From Lawsonibacter sp. (lineage in GTDB: Bacteria; Bacillota; Clostridia; Oscillospirales; Oscillospiraceae): a stretch of 43,274 nt of DNA. Shown in pieces: positions 41,445 through 43,274 of the stretch. The notes under the pieces are model-generated. The model saw only the letters and a program-made list of their open reading frames with translations, was not told the origin of the DNA and made no database searches. Made by a program: the position numbers and the translations under genes. The stretch covers positions 1 to 43,274 of the forward strand of contig JAAWHL010000012.1 of the NCBI GenBank assembly GCA_022795855.1, written 5' to 3'. Within the stretch, counting starts at the first letter, position 1. Each line of letters starts with the position of its first letter.

Positions 41445-41602
41445 AGCGCCGGTTTAACATCTCTCATCCCACCGGCTGGCGGGCGTTTTGCCGCCATACG
41501 GTGTTAAATTTCCTTGGGATCCGCCAAGGGTTCCAAGAAAATCTGCCCTGCCCGGCGGAAAATTCCCTGCCGCTCGGCATACTCCGGGATATTAGACAGG
41601 CT
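41445..41602 (-). mobile_element. MITE-like element, copy 2 (158 bp, inverted, decayed ends)
   Basis: Reverse-complemented, this begins AGCCTGTCTAA and ends TTAAACCGGCGCT, and its interior aligns with copy 1 along the whole length (atggcggcaaaa, gccagccggtg, gatgttaaac, cagggcagat). The terminal repeats are imperfect here, so this copy is older. An inner hairpin remains (CTTGG/CCAAG in place of GGAATCC/GGATTCC). It fills the gap between a terminator and the spoVM promoter region. The ORF 41504-41791 on the minus strand overlaps it and is not a gene. Confidence 0.75.
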
Positions 41603-41634
41603 CTTAGAACCTGTGACACATTTCCGCCCAGGGC

Positions 41635-41642
41635 CATATACT
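41635..41642 (+). promoter_or_regulatory. Sigma-E-like -10 element upstream of spoVM
   Basis: CATATACT matches the sporulation sigma-E -10 (CATACANT) in 7 of 8 positions and lies 46 nt before the spoVM start. The -35 is poor (acacatt at a slightly short spacing), so this call rests mainly on the -10 and context. Confidence 0.4.
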
Positions 41643-41687
41643 GAAGTAGCCGGAAACGGCCAGTTCAAGGGAGGGGAGGGGTGAGTG

Positions 41688-41762
41688 ATGGGTATCGTGG
41701 TAGTCCGTTCTCCCAAATGTCTGCGGGGCCTGCTGCGCAAAATATTCAAAATGAAAGGATGA
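41688..41762 (+). CDS. spoVM: SpoVM-like sporulation peptide (24 aa)
   Basis: Too short for the ORF track. The peptide begins MGIVVVRSPKCLRGLLRKIF and ends KMKG. Compared with B. subtilis SpoVM it keeps Pro9, Lys10, Leu12, Gly14 and Arg17 at the same positions, with a hydrophobic start and an amphipathic basic helix after Pro9. SpoVM sits on the convex forespore membrane and anchors SpoIVA for coat assembly. A strong binding site (gggaggggagggg) precedes the ATG. Context supports it: in B. subtilis spoVM lies just downstream of prpC-prkC-cpgA, as here, and a SipL-like gene follows. The minus-strand track ORFs across it are shadows. Confidence 0.82.
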   Translation: MGIVVVRSPKCLRGLLRKIFKMKG

Positions 41763-41767
41763 TTCCG

Positions 41768-41796
41768 GCATAAACCTCTCAGCCTGTACATATAGT
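41768..41796 (+). promoter_or_regulatory. Sigma-E-like promoter of the DUF3794 gene
   Basis: GCATAAA, a 14-nt spacer and CATATAGT match the sigma-E pattern (KMATATT-N14-CATACANT) well, 64 nt upstream of the ATG at 41861. Indicates mother-cell expression early in sporulation. Confidence 0.6.
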
Positions 41797-41860
41797 GTCA
41801 CAAAGCAGACAGCGGCCCGAAGGGGCCGGCCGGACATTGAATGTAAAGGGAGAGGTCACA

Positions 41861-43273
41861 ATGGAGCTGGAATTGCGGCGTGATGTAATCAATTGCTTTG
41901 AACTGGTGCTGGACACCACCGTCTGTCAGGAGGAAACCCAGGAGGCCATCGTCCCGGACGCCTGCCCGGATATTCTGCGTATTCTGGACAGCCGGGCGCA
42001 GGCCTGCCTCACCGGAAAGCAGCTGCGGGACGGGGCGGTAACCGTTACCGGCCTGGTGCGCGCCTGCGTGTTTTACCTGCCGGAGGCGGGAGAAGGGGTG
42101 CGCCACATGGATGCAGCGCTGCCCTTCACCTGCCAGGCGGAGGCCAAGGCCCTGACCGGCCAGGGCAGCGTGATTGCCGTTCCCCGGGTGCGCTGGTGCG
42201 AGGCCAGGGCGCTCAACCCCCGCAAGGTGCTTATCCGGGCCGATTTGGCCGTGGACCTTCAGGCCTATCAGCCGATGGAGCTGAATCTGTGCTGCGGCGT
42301 GGAGGAGGGCGAGGAGCACGGCATCCGCCAGCTTCTCTCAGAGCAGAGCGCGGATGTGACAACATCTGTACAGGAAAAACCCTTTACCTTTTCGGAGACG
42401 GTGGATTTCGCTCTCTCCGGAGGGGACAGAGGGGAGATACTCAGCCTCCAGGCCGAGCCCTACTGTACGGAAAGCAAGCTGATTGGCAGCAAGCTGATTT
42501 TCAAGGGCTCGGTCGAGCTGGAGGCCCTGCTGATGGACGGCGGGGAGATGAAAACAGTCCGCCAGTCCCTGGCTTTCTCCCAGATTATGGAGGTGGCCGG
42601 AGCAGGGGAGAGCTGTGAGTGCGAGCTCCGGGTGGCGCTGGCTGATTTGACCCTCCAAAGAGCAGAGGAGGCCGCCGCCGGAGAGGTGACGCTGGAGCTG
42701 CTGGCCCAGGCCGTGGTCCGGGAGACCCGCCAGATGACGGTGCTGTGTGATGTCTACAGCACCAACTGGCAGATGGAGACGAAGACCGTCTCCCATATGC
42801 TGGCTCACACCACCGAGCGGGGTGTTCGCGCCATTCCGGTGCGGGAGCTGATGGAGACCCCGGCCATGGTGCGTACCGTTGCCCACAGCTGGGTGGATCT
42901 GGGAGAAATCCGCGTCAACAGGGAGGGGGAACAGTCGGTCCTCACCGCCGATGTGCAGTTCACTGCGCTGTACATAGACGACGGGGAACAGCTCCAGTCG
43001 GTTCACAAGACCTTCCAAATCCAGTGCCGGGTGGAGACCCCGGCAGGCAGCAGCTGCCAGTGCTGGTGCTCCGCGCCCAGGGAGCTGTTCGTTACCCCCG
43101 CCGCCGGGGGCCTGGAGGTCCGCTTCTCCCTGGATTTTCACTGCCTGGTCCTGGTACGGCAGAGCCTGGAGGCGGTTTACAGACTTTACAGACACCACTC
43201 CTGGAAAATACGCCCAGACGCTGCGCAGCGGACAATTTGTTCCCATCCCTCATGCCATCTGCCAGCCTGCTGA
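41861..43273 (+). CDS. DUF3794 (SPOCS) protein, SipL-like coat morphogenesis factor
   Basis: A frame of 470 codons with a stop at 43271-43273, one base before the window ends. It holds repeated SPOCS/DUF3794 units: the N-terminal one has VPDACPDILRILDSRAQACLTG (about 32-53), and later ones carry LIFKGSVELEALLMDG and LTADVQFTALYIDDG. The family includes SipL of C. difficile, which binds SpoIVA to build the coat. ATG 41861 follows gggagaggtcaca. SipL ends in a LysM domain, which is missing here, and the last 30 residues are His/Arg/Cys-rich and unlike the rest, so a frameshift near 43160-43200 or true truncation is possible. Sequence beyond the window is needed to decide. Confidence 0.8.
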   Translation: MELELRRDVINCFELVLDTTVCQEETQEAIVPDACPDILRILDSRAQACLTGKQLRDGAVTVTGLVRACVFYLPEAGEGVRHMDAALPFTCQAEAKALTGQGSVIAVPRVRWCEARALNPRKVLIRADLAVDLQAYQPMELNLCCGVEEGEEHGIRQLLSEQSADVTTSVQEKPFTFSETVDFALSGGDRGEILSLQAEPYCTESKLIGSKLIFKGSVELEALLMDGGEMKTVRQSLAFSQIMEVAGAGESCECELRVALADLTLQRAEEAAAGEVTLELLAQAVVRETRQMTVLCDVYSTNWQMETKTVSHMLAHTTERGVRAIPVRELMETPAMVRTVAHSWVDLGEIRVNREGEQSVLTADVQFTALYIDDGEQLQSVHKTFQIQCRVETPAGSSCQCWCSAPRELFVTPAAGGLEVRFSLDFHCLVLVRQSLEAVYRLYRHHSWKIRPDAAQRTICSHPSCHLPAC

Positions 43274-43274
43274 T

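Noticed and set aside
41504-41837. Minus-strand ORFs over MITE copy 2 and spoVM
   Set aside because: They span a non-coding repeat and the antisense of a recognisable SpoVM peptide, and have no binding site.
1-43274. tRNA, rRNA, tmRNA or RNase P RNA genes
   Set aside because: No TpsiC-arm-like GGTTCGAATCC pattern, rRNA signature or other known stable-RNA core was seen.

Overview
The window is chromosomal DNA from a GC-rich, spore-forming Firmicute, most likely a gut Oscillospiraceae-type clostridium (Flavonifractor, Lawsonibacter or Pseudoflavonifractor-like). That placement is inference. It rests on PolC-type DNA polymerase III, the Firmicutes order pyrH-frr-uppS-cdsA-dxr-rseP-ispG-polC, the prpC-prkC-rsgA-(spoVM) cluster, sporulation genes, strong GC3 bias and AGGAGG-type ribosome binding sites.

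Layout. 1-1756: the end of a collagen-like surface protein followed by a glycosyltransferase with a TPR-like tail, a plausible substrate/enzyme pair. 1757-3615: a graveyard of mobile DNA with a relaxase fragment, a broken IS5-type transposase, an AT-rich small lipoprotein gene and a structured non-coding stretch. 3616-6749 (minus strand): galT and an SNF-family sodium symporter. 7026-15277: a GIY-YIG protein, then the pyrH-frr-(membrane protein)-uppS-cdsA-dxr-rseP-ispG operon (UMP kinase, ribosome recycling, isoprenoid and lipid-carrier synthesis, site-2 protease), extended by two small genes of unclear role. 15389-16705: a frameshifted ankyrin gene on the minus strand and an unexplained GC-rich block. 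16706-20863: polC.

20939-30515: a long histidine operon read from a consensus sigma-A promoter. Its order is GtrB-like glycosyltransferase, hisZ, hisG, hisD, DUF4261 gene, hisB, hisH, hisA, hisF, a 56-codon ORF, hisI, hisE, then a Bax-inhibitor-1 membrane protein and a strong terminator. hisC and a histidinol-phosphate phosphatase are absent here. 30518-32193: a MITE-like element, then an ECF sigma factor with its membrane partner on the minus strand. 32221-34227: a short promoter-to-terminator unit, tgt, and rplS with a folded leader. 34332-40336: rsmB, rlmN, PP2C phosphatase, PASTA kinase and rsgA, mostly overlapping or tightly spaced. 40474-41295: an AT-rich SMI1/KNR4-like orphan. 41367-43273: a terminator, a second MITE copy, a 24-codon spoVM-like gene missed by the ORF track, and a DUF3794 (SipL-like) gene behind a sigma-E-like promoter.

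I found no CRISPR array, rRNA, tRNA or complete insertion sequence. The observations I rate highest are the SpoVM peptide with its sigma-E-like context, the pair of about 155-bp MITE-like repeats, a family of palindromes placed just 5' of hisH, tgt and (half-copy) polC, the 75-nt promoter/terminator unit upstream of tgt, and the collagen/glycosyltransferase pair.
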